Assembly: GCF_902459565.1 (NCBI RefSeq)
Contig: NZ_CABPSN010000007.1
Span: forward strand, 62,001 to 126,000
From: Pandoraea aquatica
GTDB lineage: Bacteria; Pseudomonadota; Gammaproteobacteria; Burkholderiales; Burkholderiaceae
Direction: 5' to 3'
DNA: 64,000 nucleotides
The notes under the pieces are model-generated. The model was not told where the DNA came from and did no database searches. It was given only the letters and a program-made list of their open reading frames with translations. Positions 1 to 8,851 of the stretch are shown here, in pieces (the first letter of the stretch is position 1; every line of letters starts with the position of its first letter). The position numbers and the translations under genes are program-made.

Positions 1-932
1 GACCCGGCGGCCGCGAATGCGCCACTGCTTGCCGCGCTGGTGAACGTCGTGGCGAGCGGGGCAGCAGTGCCGCCGAAGCGTGCCAGCGGTTGCAGCGTGC
101 GTGACCACGACGCGTAGACGCGTGCCTTATCCCACTTGTAGCTCGTGCCGACCATCCACGTGCGGATACACACGGCACCCGCATTGCCGTAGGCCGGATC
201 GCAGCCTGCACCGGATGAGGCGCCGACGTCGCTCGACGTGTTGGTGCTTGCCGTGCCCGTGCCCAGACGCGACTGCCAGTAGCCGAAGCCCACACCGAAA
301 CCCCCGTACTTGTAGTTCGCGCCGAAGCCCAGCGATTGGCCCGTGGCCATCGAACCGGCAGTGCCTCCGAAGCCGTACGTCACGTTGGCGGTCAGCCCGC
401 GGAAGTCCGGCGTGTCGTAACGGATCGAGTTGTTGGCGCGATTGCCGCCCACGCGGTCGAGGTTGTTGTCGTGAACGCCGTTGATGAAGACGCCGAAGTT
501 GTAGACGCTCGAATACCAGGTGGCGATCTCGTCGATGTAGTCCTTGCGTCGTCCGATCTGCACCGTACCGTACGGACTGGACAGGCCCACGACGGACGTG
601 CGTCCGAGCGGCAGATTGCCCTGACCGGACGTGCCGTTCGCCACCGAGAAGCCGCCTTCGAGAATGAACAGCGCCTTCAGGCCGCCGCCGAGATCCTCCG
701 TCCCCTTCATGCCCCAGCGCGATTGCTGGAGATCACCGCTGTCCACGCTGAATCGGCTACCCGTGGCAGTCCCCGTCGGTCCTGCGACTTTGCTGACGTA
801 GGTCATTCCGCTGTCGATCAGGCCGTAAAGCGTGACGTTGGATTGCGCGAGCGCCGACGTGCTGAGCCCCGTCAGTGCCAATCCCATCCCCATGGCGGCC
901 ACGCGAGCGATTGGCCAGGTCTTGTGCTTCAT
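1..932 (-). CDS. Gram-negative porin, partial (3' end outside window)
   Basis: Outer-membrane general porin of the Burkholderiales type, forming a trimeric beta-barrel for passive uptake of small hydrophilic solutes. The ATG at 932 follows a strong GGAGGGGG ribosome site. A signal peptide ends ...STSALA before QSNVTLYG, followed by the family signatures LYGLIDSG, SRWGMKGTEDLGGG and QIGRRKDY. About 310 codons are present; the last strands and terminal aromatic residue lie beyond position 1. It is divergent from the formylglutamate amidohydrolase operon and has an operator-like palindrome 44 bp upstream that recurs before that operon, so co-regulation is likely. Substrate cannot be told from sequence. 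Confidence 0.93.
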   Translation of the reverse strand, partial: MKHKTWPIARVAAMGMGLALTGLSTSALAQSNVTLYGLIDSGMTYVSKVAGPTGTATGSRFSVDSGDLQQSRWGMKGTEDLGGGLKALFILEGGFSVANGTSGQGNLPLGRTSVVGLSSPYGTVQIGRRKDYIDEIATWYSSVYNFGVFINGVHDNNLDRVGGNRANNSIRYDTPDFRGLTANVTYGFGGTAGSMATGQSLGFGANYKYGGFGVGFGYWQSRLGTGTASTNTSSDVGASSGAGCDPAYGNAGAVCIRTWMVGTSYKWDKARVYASWSRTLQPLARFGGTAAPLATTFTSAASSGAFAAAG

Positions 933-975
933 ATCCCCCCTCCGGGTGTTTGTGTGAAATTCGGTTTGTTACAAA

Positions 976-994
976 TGTTTTAATAATTAAAACA
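976..994. promoter_or_regulatory. Operator-like palindrome upstream of the porin
   Basis: Perfect inverted repeat TGTTTTA-N5-TAAAACA (extending to 8-bp arms with a 3-nt centre), 44-62 bp upstream of the porin start. The same half-sites and spacing recur at 1222-1244. Likely binding site of a dimeric repressor; the IclR regulator at 2287 is the obvious candidate (inference). Confidence 0.6.
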
Positions 995-1183
995 ATGTTT
1001 TGAAAATTATCGAGTCGATGCTTTGAACACGTCAACCGCCGAGAAAAAAATCGGACCGATGGGAGGAGAGGGGATTGCCGATTTTTGTATTTCAATCACT
1101 AAAACATGCTTGATAGCATTGGCTTGCGCTGTGATAGGCGATGAGGTATTTGTCATCTCCTGCGTCGATGACAGATTCCTCAA

Positions 1184-1212
1184 TTGACCGGCTCGAATTT
1201 TTGATGTTTAAT
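1184..1212 (+). promoter_or_regulatory. Sigma-70-like promoter of the amidohydrolase operon
   Basis: TTGACC (1184-1189), 17-bp spacer, TTTAAT (1207-1212). Predicted start of transcription near 1219, just before the palindrome at 1222-1244, a typical place for a repressor site. Confidence 0.5.
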
Positions 1213-1221
1213 TTTCAATAC

Positions 1222-1244
1222 GTTGTTTTAATAAATAAAACAAC
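1222..1244. promoter_or_regulatory. Second copy of the operator-like palindrome
   Basis: Inverted repeat with 9-bp arms starting GTTGTTTTA and a 5-nt AT centre; the core TGTTTTA-N5-TAAAACA is identical in layout to 976-994. It sits just downstream of the predicted -10 box, so bound protein would block the amidohydrolase/IclR/transporter operon. Confidence 0.6.
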
Positions 1245-1315
1245 AAGGATTCGTGAGTTTCGATGGCAGCGATTTCGACCGGTCAGCGGTCGTGGGAACG
1301 CGGAAAAAATTTTTG

Positions 1316-2290
1316 ATGGTGACGCAAGAAAACAACAAGGCCGAAGTCGCGAACCTCAACACGGTTTCGTCGGCAGACATTTGCGCGTCGCGCAGCGAAG
1401 CGTGCGTGGTCACGCGTCCGGCCGCTGGCGCGTCCGGCGTGATCGATGTGTCCGATGTGACCGATGTGACATTACCGATCGTGTTCGACTCGCCGCATAG
1501 CGGCGTCGGCATGCCGGACGACTTCCACACGCAGGTGCCACGTGAAGCGTTGCTCACCGGCTGGGACGCCTTCGTCGATGAGCTTTGGGCATGTGTGCCG
1601 CGCCACGGCGGCACGCTCATCGCCGCGAACTTCCCCCGCATGTATATCGACGCGAATCGTGCCGTCACCGACATCGACGCCGACATGCTCGACGCGCCCT
1701 GGCCCGGTCCGATTGCGCCGGAGAAGTACTCGGCGCGCGGCATGGGGCTGCTGCGTCGCTACGCGCTGCCGGGCGTGCCCATGTACGACCGGAAGCTGAC
1801 GGTCGCGGAGGTGCGTCATCGCATCGATACCTATTACCTGCCGTACCGTCAGGCACTGATCGATGCGGCGCAGGACGCTTACGAAAGTCACGGCGCGTTG
1901 TGGCACGTCGACTGTCATTCGATGAAGTCGCGCGGCAACGCCATGAATGTGGACGAGGGGGCGGCGCGCCCCGACATGGTGGTGAGCGACCGGCTGGGCA
2001 CGACGTCCGACCCGGTGTTCACGCAGTGGGTCGCGGACCAGTTGCGCGAACTGGGCTATCGGGTGCAGGTCAATACGCCGTATCAGGGCGGCGATCTGCT
2101 GACAGCGGTGAGCGATCCGGCCCGTCGCCGTTCGAGCCTGCAAATCGAAATCAACCGCGCGTTGTACATGGATGAGGCGCGCTTTGTGAAGCACGCAGGA
2201 TTTGATACGCTCGGGCGCAATCTGGAAACGTTCACGGCTGCGCTCGCCCAGTGGGTCCGCTCGCAGTCAAGCCCGAAGGAAATCCCATGA
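1316..2290 (+). CDS. N-formylglutamate amidohydrolase (HutG-type)
   Basis: Zinc-type amidohydrolase of the N-formylglutamate deformylase family (EC 3.5.1.68 in histidine degradation: N-formyl-L-glutamate to glutamate and formate). Family signatures are DSPHSG near residue 58 and HVDCHSM near 198-203; their histidines are probable metal/catalytic residues. I prefer the ATG at 1316 (324 aa); a GTG at 1253 with AAGGA upstream would add 21 unconserved residues. The stop overlaps the start of the IclR gene (ATGA), so the two are translationally coupled, and a carboxylate/amino-acid type transporter follows. No other hut gene is present, so a role with another N-formyl or N-acyl amino acid is possible. 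Confidence 0.88.
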   Translation: MVTQENNKAEVANLNTVSSADICASRSEACVVTRPAAGASGVIDVSDVTDVTLPIVFDSPHSGVGMPDDFHTQVPREALLTGWDAFVDELWACVPRHGGTLIAANFPRMYIDANRAVTDIDADMLDAPWPGPIAPEKYSARGMGLLRRYALPGVPMYDRKLTVAEVRHRIDTYYLPYRQALIDAAQDAYESHGALWHVDCHSMKSRGNAMNVDEGAARPDMVVSDRLGTTSDPVFTQWVADQLRELGYRVQVNTPYQGGDLLTAVSDPARRRSSLQIEINRALYMDEARFVKHAGFDTLGRNLETFTAALAQWVRSQSSPKEIP

Positions 2291-3081
2291 ACTACATCGT
2301 CGATTCCGTCGACAGCGCCCTGAAACTGCTCTCGCTCGTCGCGGAGCACCCGGGGCTGGGCGTGACCGAGTTGTCCAACCGTCTGGGCATCAACAAGTCA
2401 CGTACCTATCGCATGTTGTGCACGCTGGAGCACAACCGCTTCGTATTGCAGGATGAGCGCACGACGACCTATGCGCTCGGTCCGCAGGCGTTTGTGATCG
2501 GGGTAGCGGCCTCGCAGCAGAACATTCTCGTGCGAGCCGCGCAGAAGCACATGCTGACGCTCAATCAGGCGATCAACGAGACCGTTGTGCTGCGGGTGCC
2601 CGAGGGGCTGGAAACGGTGTGCGTCGCACGTTGCGAGACCACGCATCAGGTGCGCTCGGTCGGCTCGGTCGGCAATCGTCGTCCGCTCAGTTCGGGGGCG
2701 TCGGGCAAGTTATTGCTCGCGTTTTCGCAGGACGCTATCCGCAACGAGTTTTTTGCGCGGATGAAGCACGTGCCGGTCGCGGCCGACGCCATGGCGTTTG
2801 CGGACGAACTCGCCGCCGTCACTCGCAAAGGCTATGCGATGAGCGCGGGCGAAGTCACGAGTGGTGCCGTCGCCATTGCGGTGCCGGTGCGCGATGTGTC
2901 CGGCGAGGTCGTTGCGGCCCTCTCGATTTCGGGGCCGGAAGCGCGCATTAGCCGTATCGAGATTCCGGATTATCTGGAGCGTCTGCAAGCGTGCAGCCGT
3001 CAGATTTCCGCTGAGCTGGGTTACACGGGCGGCGCTGCCGCACCCGCCTCGTTCGAGGCGCAAGTCAACAAGGTGGCGTAG
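2287..3081 (+). CDS. IclR family transcriptional regulator
   Basis: Cytoplasmic DNA-binding regulator, 264 aa, normal IclR length. Residues about 5-65 form the winged helix-turn-helix (LGVTELSNRLGINKSRTYRML) and about 75-255 the effector-binding domain, with the family segment RPLSSGASGKLLLAF. The ATG at 2287 overlaps the amidohydrolase stop and is preceded by GAAGGAAAT, which decides this start over an earlier in-frame codon. It probably senses the substrate or product of its operon and binds the TGTTTTA-N5-TAAAACA palindromes flanking the porin/amidohydrolase intergenic region (inference). Confidence 0.93.
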   Translation: MNYIVDSVDSALKLLSLVAEHPGLGVTELSNRLGINKSRTYRMLCTLEHNRFVLQDERTTTYALGPQAFVIGVAASQQNILVRAAQKHMLTLNQAINETVVLRVPEGLETVCVARCETTHQVRSVGSVGNRRPLSSGASGKLLLAFSQDAIRNEFFARMKHVPVAADAMAFADELAAVTRKGYAMSAGEVTSGAVAIAVPVRDVSGEVVAALSISGPEARISRIEIPDYLERLQACSRQISAELGYTGGAAAPASFEAQVNKVA

Positions 3082-3148
3082 CCGACTGCCTCAGGCGCGG
3101 TGCGACGTCATTTCGCGAATACAACAAGAGACAACAGGCAGGACAGAT

Positions 3149-4636
3149 ATGACAGCACTCGCGCCGACACCCGTCGACGGGCATTCCGCATCCCCGCACT
3201 CCGAATTGCCGGACCCGCCGGCGGGACACACCGAGAAGCCGCACGGCAAGATGTTGCACCCCGTCGTCATGATGTTGTGGGTGCTCGTGATGGCCGTGGC
3301 GATGACGTGGTGGGTCGATGCCGGACGCTTCGAACGCGACGGCAAGCTCGTGGTGCCGGGCACGTATGAAGTGGTGCCGAAGACACACGACCTCGGCATG
3401 CTTGTCGCACCGAAGGCGACGCACAGCACGCCTGAGCAGGCGCAACCGGCGAACGTCGTCTCCGCGTTTCTTTCGGTGCCGCAAGGGCTAGTGAAAAACG
3501 CGCCGCTCATCTTCATGGTGATGTTCGTCGGTGGCATGTTCGGCGTCATGCGCAAGACGGGGGCCATCGATGCAGGGATCGACCGGCTGCTGCAACTCAC
3601 GTCCGGCAACATGTATGTGCTCGCACCGTTGCTGATGGTGCTGATCGCGCTGGGCAGCACGTTGCTCGGCTTCATCTCCGAATATCTCGTTGTCATTCCG
3701 ATGGTGATGGTGCTCACGCGCCGTCTTGGATTGTCGAATCTGTTTGCTGTCGCGCTGGTGGCGATTGCCGCGAAGATCGGTTACATCGCGTCAGTGACGA
3801 ACCCGCTGGCGCTCGCTGTAGCGCAGCCGCTCGTCGGCTTGCCGTTGTTCTCCGGGATCGGTCTGCGTATTGCGGTGTTTGTGGTGTTTCTGGCGCTGGG
3901 CATCGCGTATTTCCTGTGGCACGTGTATCGCAGCGAGTACCGGTTAAGCGAGGCGCGCGCGCAGATGGCGACGGTGGCGCATTTGCACGCGCGGTTGTCG
4001 GGGCGTCATAAGGCGACGTTGCTTGTTCTTGCTGTGGCGGCCGCGATGCTTGTCTACGGCACGCGCGAATTGAAGTGGGGCAATCTGGAGTTGTCGGCCT
4101 TCTACGTGCTGACGAGTCTCGTGACGGCTGTCGTCGGGCGGCTCGATTCGCGTACCGCAGCGGATGCGTTCGTCGAGGGTCTCAAGGGCATGATGCTCGC
4201 CGGATTGCTGATCGGTCTGGCGGCATCCGTCGAGATCATTTTGCATGGCAGCTATGTGCTCGATACGCTGATCAACGACTTCACGCGCACCGTGCGTGGA
4301 CAGTCGGCGGTGGCCGTGGCGAACGGACTGATGGGCGTGCAGATGGCGCTGGACGTCTTCATTCCCTCGGTCTCGGGAAAAGCCGCAGTGAGCATGCCGA
4401 TCATCGGACCGATTGCGCAACTCTCGGGCGTCAGCCCGCAGACGTCGGTGCTGGCGTTCCTGCTCGGCGGCGGACTGACGAACATGATCACGCCGACGTC
4501 GGGCATGCTGCTCGCGTATCTCGCCACGGCGCGCGTGGGGTTCGGTCAGTGGATCAAGTTCATCCTGCCGCTGTTCCTCGTGCTTCTGGTGCTCTCGGGT
4601 GGCGCGCTCGCGTTCGCGGTGATGACGGGGTATTGA
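3149..4636 (+). CDS. YfcC/DcuC-superfamily membrane transporter
   Basis: Inner-membrane secondary transporter of the YfcC family (C4-dicarboxylate/basic-amino-acid carrier superfamily, Pfam DcuC/YfcC), 495 aa, about 12 hydrophobic segments. An N-terminal cytosolic tail of about 35 polar residues precedes the first helix (VVMMLWVLVMAVAMTWWV). Conserved family features are GGMFGVMRKTGAIDAGI, the Asn/Pro-containing SVTNPLALAVAQ and the C-terminal TNMITPTSGMLLAYL, typical re-entrant substrate regions. ATG at 3149 follows AGGACAG. Same strand as the amidohydrolase and IclR genes, 67 bp downstream, so it probably imports the operon's substrate, which may be an acylated amino acid. Confidence 0.85.
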   Translation: MTALAPTPVDGHSASPHSELPDPPAGHTEKPHGKMLHPVVMMLWVLVMAVAMTWWVDAGRFERDGKLVVPGTYEVVPKTHDLGMLVAPKATHSTPEQAQPANVVSAFLSVPQGLVKNAPLIFMVMFVGGMFGVMRKTGAIDAGIDRLLQLTSGNMYVLAPLLMVLIALGSTLLGFISEYLVVIPMVMVLTRRLGLSNLFAVALVAIAAKIGYIASVTNPLALAVAQPLVGLPLFSGIGLRIAVFVVFLALGIAYFLWHVYRSEYRLSEARAQMATVAHLHARLSGRHKATLLVLAVAAAMLVYGTRELKWGNLELSAFYVLTSLVTAVVGRLDSRTAADAFVEGLKGMMLAGLLIGLAASVEIILHGSYVLDTLINDFTRTVRGQSAVAVANGLMGVQMALDVFIPSVSGKAAVSMPIIGPIAQLSGVSPQTSVLAFLLGGGLTNMITPTSGMLLAYLATARVGFGQWIKFILPLFLVLLVLSGGALAFAVMTGY

Positions 4637-4883
4637 GTGAATTGCGTAGGGCTTTGTGAAAAGCCCAGCAATTTCTGATTTTCGCATCGAAGGCACGGGA
4701 CCGTAGGAAGCATCCGGTGCGTGCCGCACGCCGTAGTTTCAGGGCGGAGACGCTTCAGTTCAAATTTCCCAGAGCAAATGCCTGCGTCGCACACGTTAGT
4801 GCGTCACGTAGGCTCATGACTTCTTCAACCGCTCGGTGATGGCGTAGCACGCGGACTACGCCTCGCGATCCTTGCCGAGTTCA

Positions 4884-5384
4884 ATGAGTCATGAGATGAG
4901 CGAACTTCAACCCACACAATCCCCTCTCCTTAAACAATATCTCGAGCGCGTCGACGCCTTGTTTCGCGATGCGACTCAGTGGTGCCAACGCCGTTGGCTT
5001 GAGGTTGAAGTCCGACCGCATTCGCTGAACGAGGAACGAGAAGGAGAGTATGAAGTCCCCTCCTTGCGCATCTCAAGAGACGGCACTCTGCTGGGAAAAC
5101 TCATTCCGAAGGCGTCGGACGTCATCGCAGGCGACGGACTCGTGACCCTAATTGGAGCGGTCAATTTCCATCATCTTGTGTTCTATGGCGAGTACGACCC
5201 GGGTTTCAAGTCGGCGACGATCGTGACTGACCAACATGGACGTGCGCTCAGAGCGCGGGTCACACGAAGAGTAGAAGAGGAAGGATGGTATTGGATCGAG
5301 TCGAGAGTGCGTCGTGCGGTGCTCGTCGATGAAGCACTGTTCATTGATTTGCTTGCAGACGTTTCCGGCTATGACCTTCAATAA
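4884..5384 (+). CDS. Hypothetical protein, first gene of a HEPN pair
   Basis: A 166-aa soluble, acidic protein I do not recognise. It has no signal peptide or membrane segment; the pattern of short alternating hydrophobic stretches (VPSLRISRDGTLLGKLIPKA, LVTLIGAVNFHHLVFYG) suggests a mostly beta fold. ATG at 4884 (a TTG at 4872 is in frame). Its last 14 bases overlap the start of the HEPN gene, so the two are translationally coupled. Base composition is clearly less GC-rich than the surroundings. As partner of a HEPN protein it could be an antitoxin, a sensor or an effector regulator; sequence alone does not decide. Confidence 0.65.
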   Translation: MSHEMSELQPTQSPLLKQYLERVDALFRDATQWCQRRWLEVEVRPHSLNEEREGEYEVPSLRISRDGTLLGKLIPKASDVIAGDGLVTLIGAVNFHHLVFYGEYDPGFKSATIVTDQHGRALRARVTRRVEEEGWYWIESRVRRAVLVDEALFIDLLADVSGYDLQ

Positions 5385-5988
5385 CCCATTGGAAGCTGTC
5401 TACAAAGCATATCTGCTGTCGCGTGAAGGTCTTTTTGCTGTAGAGCGCATCGCTGGTGAAAATAGTGATGCACTCAGGCCATGGACAGGGCTGTTGAGTG
5501 CCGCGCGTGAGGACGTGGGGACAGCCTTGGAGGTCGCAACACAACAGGCAGATGACCTCGCAGTTTTCGCTCTTTTCGCTACGTTTGAGCGATACGTCAT
5601 CGAGCGGTTGCAAATGGCCAATGAGCGGCTGGCTTCGGGGCATCCCCTGGGATATTCCCGCAACCTCGCCGCGAAGTTCAAGTCAGCGGTCGAGTACTGG
5701 CGATTCGACGAGATTCTGGACCTATTTAAACCAGATTTGGATGTGGATCTCGTCGGGCGCGTGAAGCAGATCAAAAGGTATCGCGACTGGATCGCGCACC
5801 GGAACACCGATAAGACAGTACCTTCGCAAGCGGCCCCGGACGCGGCATTTGAAGTGTTAACCAAAGTCATCCGTCAGATCGATCACGCGCACGTTACGTC
5901 AAACACGGCTGACGTGGAGGCACCGACAGACCAGCGGAGTGTTATCAACGTTTGCCGCGACCATTTGCCGGTTTACCGGCGGGCTTAA
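5371..5988 (+). CDS. HEPN-domain protein (candidate RNase/toxin)
   Basis: A 205-aa helical protein. The segment KRYRDWIAHRN (about 135-145) has the R-X4-H signature of HEPN domains (R138, H143), an active-site motif of many RNase toxins and abortive-infection proteins; an upstream helix ALFATFERYVIERL (about 67-80) fits the same fold. The ATG at 5371 lies inside the previous gene (14-base overlap). Its stop at 5988 lies 44 bases inside the 3' end of convergent rhlE, so the last residues are encoded antisense to the helicase tail. A sample line (5401-5460) is 29/60 G+C, low for this genome, suggesting transfer. Catalytic activity is inferred from the motif only; non-catalytic HEPN proteins exist. 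Confidence 0.7.
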   Translation: MTFNNPLEAVYKAYLLSREGLFAVERIAGENSDALRPWTGLLSAAREDVGTALEVATQQADDLAVFALFATFERYVIERLQMANERLASGHPLGYSRNLAAKFKSAVEYWRFDEILDLFKPDLDVDLVGRVKQIKRYRDWIAHRNTDKTVPSQAAPDAAFEVLTKVIRQIDHAHVTSNTADVEAPTDQRSVINVCRDHLPVYRRA

Positions 5989-7384
5989 GCAAATTCGCGA
6001 CGGAGTCTTTCGCAGGCTTGCTGCGCGCCTTTTGTCCGCTGAATGGGTTGCCGCTTGCGGGCTTCGGGGTGTTGCCCGTCGACGTCGGGCGCGGTGTCCC
6101 AGGTTTGCGTGGCTTCTCGCCGTGTTGTGGGTTCGGCTTCTTGCCGGATGCGGGCTGTGCGCCCACGCCGGTCTGCAGCACCTTCGGTTTCTTCGGTTTT
6201 TTCGGCTTCTTGATGACCTGCCCCGTCGCGCTGGTCTCGGGCACACGATGTTCTGCCTCGAATCCGGGTTCTTCTTCACGGCGCAGGGTTTGCTGGATTA
6301 GCGCTTCGATAGCGGCCAACTGCGGTGCTTCATCGGCACACACGAGCGATACGGCTACACCGCTCGCCCCAGCGCGGCCGGTGCGGCCGATGCGGTGCAC
6401 ATAGTCTTGCGCCACGATCGGTAAGTCGACGTTGATCACGAGCGGCAGGTCGTCGATGTCCAGTCCGCGCGCGGCGACGTCGGTGGCCACCAGCATCTGC
6501 ACCTCTCCCGACTTGAAGCGCTCCAGCGCACGCAATCGCGCGGGCTGCGGCTTATCGCCGTGGATGGTGTCGACCGCATAGCCTGCTTCGTCCAGAACGC
6601 CCGCCAGATAGTCCACGCCGTTGCGTGTTTTGACGAACACCAGCGCATGCTTCCAGTCGTTTTGGGCGACAAGATGCATGAAGAGATCCGGCTTGTTGCG
6701 CTTGTCCACCGGGATCACCCATTGCTTGATCTTGCTGGCCGTGGCATTGCGCGGGCTCACGCTGATATCGACCGGCTCGCGCAGAATGGTCGCGGCCATC
6801 GCGCGAATGTCGTCGGTGAATGTCGCGGAGAACAGTAGCGTCTGACGCTGGGCGGGCAGAGCCGCGAATACCGCGTTGAGTTCGCGTGCGAAGCCGAGAT
6901 CCAGCATGCGGTCGGCTTCGTCGAGCACCAGTGTCTGCACCTGATCGAACTGCACGGCGTTCTGGCGATTCAGGTCCAGCAGACGGCCCGGGGTCGCCAC
7001 GAGCACATCCACGCCCTTGCGCAACTTCATCATTTGCGGATTGATACTCACGCCGCCGTAAGCCGCGAGAAATCGCAAGCCAAGCCCCTTACCGTACTCG
7101 ACGAAGCTTTGCAGCACTTGTTCCGCCAGTTCGCGCGTCGGCACCAGCACCAGCACGCGTGCCCGGTTGCTGGACACTTGCGGTCCGAGTTGCACGAGTC
7201 GCTGCAACAGCGGCAGCGCGAAGCCTGCCGTCTTGCCCGTGCCGGTCTGCGCGGCCGCCATGACGTCCTTGCCCGCAAGGACAACCGGAATCGCCTTCGC
7301 TTGCACCGGTGTCGGTGTCTGGTAGTTGAGATCCTGCAGATTCCGCAGCAACGGATCGATCAGACCCAGCGAGTCAAAAGACAT
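5945..7384 (-). CDS. rhlE: DEAD-box ATP-dependent RNA helicase RhlE
   Basis: Cytoplasmic RNA helicase acting in ribosome assembly and RNA turnover. 479 aa: Q motif and PTPVQ near residue 24, Walker A AQTGTGKT (45-52), PTREL, TPGR, DEAD box DEAD (155-158) in VLDEADRMLDLGF, SATF, then the second RecA domain with ARGLDI and HRIGRTGRAG. The last ~95 residues are a basic Lys/Pro/Gly-rich low-complexity tail (KKPKKPKKPK), usual for RhlE and probably RNA-binding. The extreme 3' end overlaps the convergent HEPN gene by 44 bases. Confidence 0.93.
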   Translation of the reverse strand: MSFDSLGLIDPLLRNLQDLNYQTPTPVQAKAIPVVLAGKDVMAAAQTGTGKTAGFALPLLQRLVQLGPQVSSNRARVLVLVPTRELAEQVLQSFVEYGKGLGLRFLAAYGGVSINPQMMKLRKGVDVLVATPGRLLDLNRQNAVQFDQVQTLVLDEADRMLDLGFARELNAVFAALPAQRQTLLFSATFTDDIRAMAATILREPVDISVSPRNATASKIKQWVIPVDKRNKPDLFMHLVAQNDWKHALVFVKTRNGVDYLAGVLDEAGYAVDTIHGDKPQPARLRALERFKSGEVQMLVATDVAARGLDIDDLPLVINVDLPIVAQDYVHRIGRTGRAGASGVAVSLVCADEAPQLAAIEALIQQTLRREEEPGFEAEHRVPETSATGQVIKKPKKPKKPKVLQTGVGAQPASGKKPNPQHGEKPRKPGTPRPTSTGNTPKPASGNPFSGQKARSKPAKDSVANLLKPAGKPANGRGKR

Positions 7385-7508
7385 GGACGTGTTCCGGACG
7401 AAAACCCCAATTTTAACGGTTACCGCGCCGTCGACTTCGTATTCTTCGTCATGACGTTCGACGGGGTTCGACCCTGGGCCTCACGGTCGCGCGCGGTAAT
7501 ATCCCGCG

Positions 7509-8807
7509 ATGGACTCCCTTATTGCCGCTTCGGCCCGCGCGCTGGCGTCGGGCGATCCGCTCGGCGCACTGCGTCGCGTGGCGCTTCGCGATGATCCACC
7601 GGCGCTTGCGCTGCGCGGCATCGCGATGGCGCAGCTTGGGGATTTCGCTCGCGCCCGGGATCTGCTCAAGCGTGCCGCGCGCGGTTTCGGCACGCATGAG
7701 GCAGTCGCACGCGCACGGTGTGTCGTCGCGGATGCCGAAGTTGCGCTCGCCATGCGGGACCTCGGCGGCACTCACCGGGCGCTACACGCCGCCGCGTCGC
7801 TGCTTGCCGAGCGCGCCGATTTCCCCAACGCCATGCTTGCGCGGCTGATCGTCGCGCGGCGTCTGTTGCTGCTGGGCAAACTCGATGCGGCAGCACTTGC
7901 CCTGCAAGACGCGCCGTTGCCTCAGGTCCCCGCGCGATTGACGGCGGTCCATGCGCTGACGACCGCGGAACTTGCCTTACGTACCCTACGCGTTGCCGAT
8001 GCTCAAGCCGCACTCGACTGCGCGCAGACCGCCGCAGCTGCGGCAGACGTCCCGGCGCTCAGCGCCGAAGTCGTGAGTCTTCGGCAGACGATGGAGCGTC
8101 CGGCGGCGAGACGATGGCATCGCGATGGTGAGCAGATGTTGTCGCTGGCGGAGGCCGCAGCCCTTCTGCACTCGGACACCCTGGTGGTCGATGCTTGTCG
8201 TCGCGGCATCGGCAGAGGGAACGTGTGGCGTCCGCTGGCTAGACGACCGGTGTTGTTCACGCTAGTGCTGCATCTGGCGCGCGCGTGGCCCGAGGACATC
8301 GACAGGCAGACGCTGATTGCCGAAGCGTTTCGGCTGCGTCGTCCCGACGAGACGCATCGTGCACGGCTTCGCGTCGAAATAGGCCGCTTGCGCACTGTGC
8401 TCAAAGGCATCGCCGAGATCGATGCGACGCCACGCGGCTTTGCCCTACGCCCCCTTGATCCCTTCGCCCCCTTCCACGTTGGCCCGCGCACTCAGACGAA
8501 CGAGCGAACCACGACAGCCGCCGACCCTGCCGTCGCGACACCTTCGGTCACCGTCCTGCTGCCGCCCATCGACGGTGAGCGCGCCTCGCTCGTCGCCTTG
8601 CTGGCAGACGGTGCAGCGTGGTCGACGTCGGCGCTCGCCCTCGCATTGAGCGCGAGCCAGCGCTCTGTCCAGCGCGCACTCGGCGAACTCGAAGCGCAAG
8701 GGCGCGTGCGAGCCGTAGGTCTCGCGCGGGCTCGGCGCTGGATGGCCCCGCCGCTCACCGAATTCACGACAGTTTTGTTACTCCCTGCTGGATGGTCGTT
8801 TGGCTAG
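7509..8807 (+). CDS. HTH protein with TPR-like N-terminus
   Basis: 432 aa, no signal peptide. The first ~200 residues are Ala/Leu-rich repeated helices resembling TPR units (for example LALRGIAMAQLGDFARARDLLKRAA). Residues about 270-320 (DETHRARLRVEIGRLRTVLKG ... TPRGFAL) resemble the winged helix of OmpR/SARP-type regulators. A C-terminal helix-turn-helix (STSALALALSASQRSVQRALGELEAQGRVRAVG) completes a putative DNA-binding protein. The ATG at 7509 is 125 bp from the divergent rhlE start. The beta-propeller gene 44 bp downstream is probably co-transcribed. Exact function unknown. Confidence 0.75.
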   Translation: MDSLIAASARALASGDPLGALRRVALRDDPPALALRGIAMAQLGDFARARDLLKRAARGFGTHEAVARARCVVADAEVALAMRDLGGTHRALHAAASLLAERADFPNAMLARLIVARRLLLLGKLDAAALALQDAPLPQVPARLTAVHALTTAELALRTLRVADAQAALDCAQTAAAAADVPALSAEVVSLRQTMERPAARRWHRDGEQMLSLAEAAALLHSDTLVVDACRRGIGRGNVWRPLARRPVLFTLVLHLARAWPEDIDRQTLIAEAFRLRRPDETHRARLRVEIGRLRTVLKGIAEIDATPRGFALRPLDPFAPFHVGPRTQTNERTTTAADPAVATPSVTVLLPPIDGERASLVALLADGAAWSTSALALALSASQRSVQRALGELEAQGRVRAVGLARARRWMAPPLTEFTTVLLLPAGWSFG

Positions 8808-8851
8808 AGTGGACTTGCACGCCGAACGCGGCGTAACAACCGGAGCCTGAC

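Noticed and set aside
1253-1315. GTG start at 1253 for the amidohydrolase with AAGGA just upstream
   Set aside because: The extra residues are unlike the family and the palindrome ends only 8 bases before; kept as an alternative to ATG 1316.
1472-2194. Long antisense frames inside this and many other genes (for example opposite ahpF, mgoA and the APC permease)
   Set aside because: Arg/His/Ala-rich translations produced by high third-position GC; the sense frames carry the family motifs.
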